6,940 nt of DNA, taken from Bacillota bacterium. Its GTDB lineage: Bacteria; Bacillota; Bacilli; Alicyclobacillales; Alicyclobacillaceae. The translations under genes were made by a program, and so were the position numbers. The stretch covers positions 1 to 6,940 of the forward strand of contig JAKADF010000176.1 in NCBI GenBank assembly GCA_021820805.1, given 5' to 3'. The notes under the pieces are model-generated. The model ran no database searches. It was not told where the DNA came from and was given only the letters and a program-made list of their open reading frames with translations. Positions 5,890 through 6,940 of this stretch are shown in pieces; position 1 is the first letter of the stretch; the number at the start of each line of letters is the position of its first letter.

Positions 5890-6940
5890 TTATCTCTTTA
5901 CAATGCAACTTAATGCTTCTAAAAATGCATCAACCTCAGTCATGGTATTGTAAGGCGCAAGACCTGCACGTATGAAACCGCCAGACTCGTTAATCCCCAA
6001 TTTATCTGCAAGAGTTGTTGCATAAAAGTCTCCATCTGCAACAAAGATTCCGTATTCTTCAGCCAGAAGTTCACATACGGCTCTCGGTGCTATATTTTCT
6101 ACCCGAAAGGCAATCGTCGGCGTTTTTTTCCATGGCTCAGGAGCTGCATACAAAATCACTCCAGGCAAGTCTTTTATACCGCCCCGCAATTCAGCTGCCA
6201 GTTGTTCTTCATATCTTTCCACCGTCTCCATTGCATTAACAAGCTTATCCCGAAAAAGAGCGCCCTTACCTAAAGTTGAAATGAATCCAATGGCTGCTGC
6301 GACGCCTGCCAATCCTTCGTGATTCTGTGTTCCTGTTTCCAGCTTATCAGGAATATAAGACGGAGCAGGCTTTAACTTATACGGTTCCAATTGCAAAAAG
6401 AGGTTTCTACGGATTGCAGCAATGCCAACGTGGGGGCCAAAAAATTTATACGCTGAACACAGGAGAATGTCTGCACCCAAATCTTCGCGATTCACAGGGA
6501 TATGTGGTGCTGCATGCACCGCATCTACCACTACAACCGCGCCAACTTTATGCGCCTTTTCTGCAACAGGACGGACGTCTGTGACTGTACCGACAGCATT
6601 TGACGCTCGCCCAAGGGCAACGACTTTTGTTCTTTCGGTAATTACATTATCAAGAGCATCAAGATTTAAGGTAAGGCTTTCTTTATCAACACTCAGCCAT
6701 TTAACCACAGCACCTTTATCTTTTGCAGCAGTAATCCACGGGTCAACATTTGCTCGATGGTCAAGTTCAGATACTACAATTTCATCCCCAGGTTCAAAAC
6801 TGCGTGAGAGTGCTCTAGCAATAGCTAAATTCAGGGTTGTCATATTCGCTCCAAAAGCAATTTCATCTGGTTCTGCTCCGAGAAATGCTGCTGCACTTGC
6901 ACGTGCATCCTTTATAATAGACTCTGTTTCAATACTGCTT
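5890..6940 (-). CDS. Cysteine desulfurase-like PLP enzyme, VC1184-type, N-terminus cut by window edge
   Basis: This is a class V aminotransferase-fold enzyme that uses pyridoxal phosphate. About 349 residues are visible; the family is about 400 long, so some 50 N-terminal residues lie beyond the right edge. The Met at 6843 is internal: the frame continues upstream with FLGAEPDEIAFGAN, which is conserved family sequence. Counting from that Met, His29 (in DHRANV) should stack on the cofactor, Asp107 and His110 (in DAVHAAPH) hold the ring, and Lys133 (in CSAYKFFGP) forms the Schiff base. GTQNHE lies shortly after. The usual desulfurase cysteine loop near the C-terminus is missing: RAGLAPYNTMTEVDAF occurs where SufS-type enzymes have RSGHHC. 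True cysteine desulfurase activity is therefore doubtful, and the natural reaction of this subfamily is, to my knowledge, unknown. No terminator is seen in the 128 bases to the next gene. Confidence 0.88.
   Translation of the reverse strand, partial: SSIETESIIKDARASAAAFLGAEPDEIAFGANMTTLNLAIARALSRSFEPGDEIVVSELDHRANVDPWITAAKDKGAVVKWLSVDKESLTLNLDALDNVITERTKVVALGRASNAVGTVTDVRPVAEKAHKVGAVVVVDAVHAAPHIPVNREDLGADILLCSAYKFFGPHVGIAAIRRNLFLQLEPYKLKPAPSYIPDKLETGTQNHEGLAGVAAAIGFISTLGKGALFRDKLVNAMETVERYEEQLAAELRGGIKDLPGVILYAAPEPWKKTPTIAFRVENIAPRAVCELLAEEYGIFVADGDFYATTLADKLGINESGGFIRAGLAPYNTMTEVDAFLEALSCIVKR

Overview
The window reads as chromosome of a low-to-mid GC, endospore-forming Firmicute, most likely a member of Bacillales. 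The evidence is a CotS-family spore-coat kinase with a mother-cell-type (sigma-K-like) promoter, strong AGGAGG-type ribosome binding sites, and two CcpA cre-like operators. The order cannot be fixed further from sequence alone. All five genes belong to recognisable families. I see no phage, IS, CRISPR, tRNA or rRNA signal.

Layout. Positions 1-2213 (+) hold the 3' part of a fused alpha-beta 2-oxoacid (probably pyruvate):ferredoxin oxidoreductase. It converges on a minus-strand succinate/acetate-type CoA-transferase (2310-3824), with a strong stem-loop terminator between them. Upstream of the CoA-transferase lies a 269-base control region (3825-4093). It carries a perfect FNR-type palindrome, a TATAAT box, a second promoter-like pair nearer the gene, two cre-like sites and a small hairpin. 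Next on the minus strand comes a LytTR-type regulator (4094-4756, GTG start) with an N-terminal sensor-like domain, then a CotS-like kinase (4835-5761), then a VC1184-type cysteine-desulfurase-like PLP enzyme running off the right edge (5890-6940).

How they fit together. The oxidoreductase would make acetyl-CoA (or another acyl-CoA) with reduced ferredoxin. The CoA-transferase would move CoA between acetate, succinate or similar acids. The LytTR protein is the obvious candidate to regulate the CoA-transferase. The control region suggests that oxygen or redox state (FNR family) and carbon status (CcpA) also feed in. The CotS-like kinase and PLP enzyme look unrelated to this metabolic group.

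The most interesting parts are the dense control region before the CoA-transferase, the LytTR regulator with an uncharacterised sensor domain, and the alpha-beta fusion of the oxidoreductase. I found no convincing wholly new system. Motif assignments are by eye.
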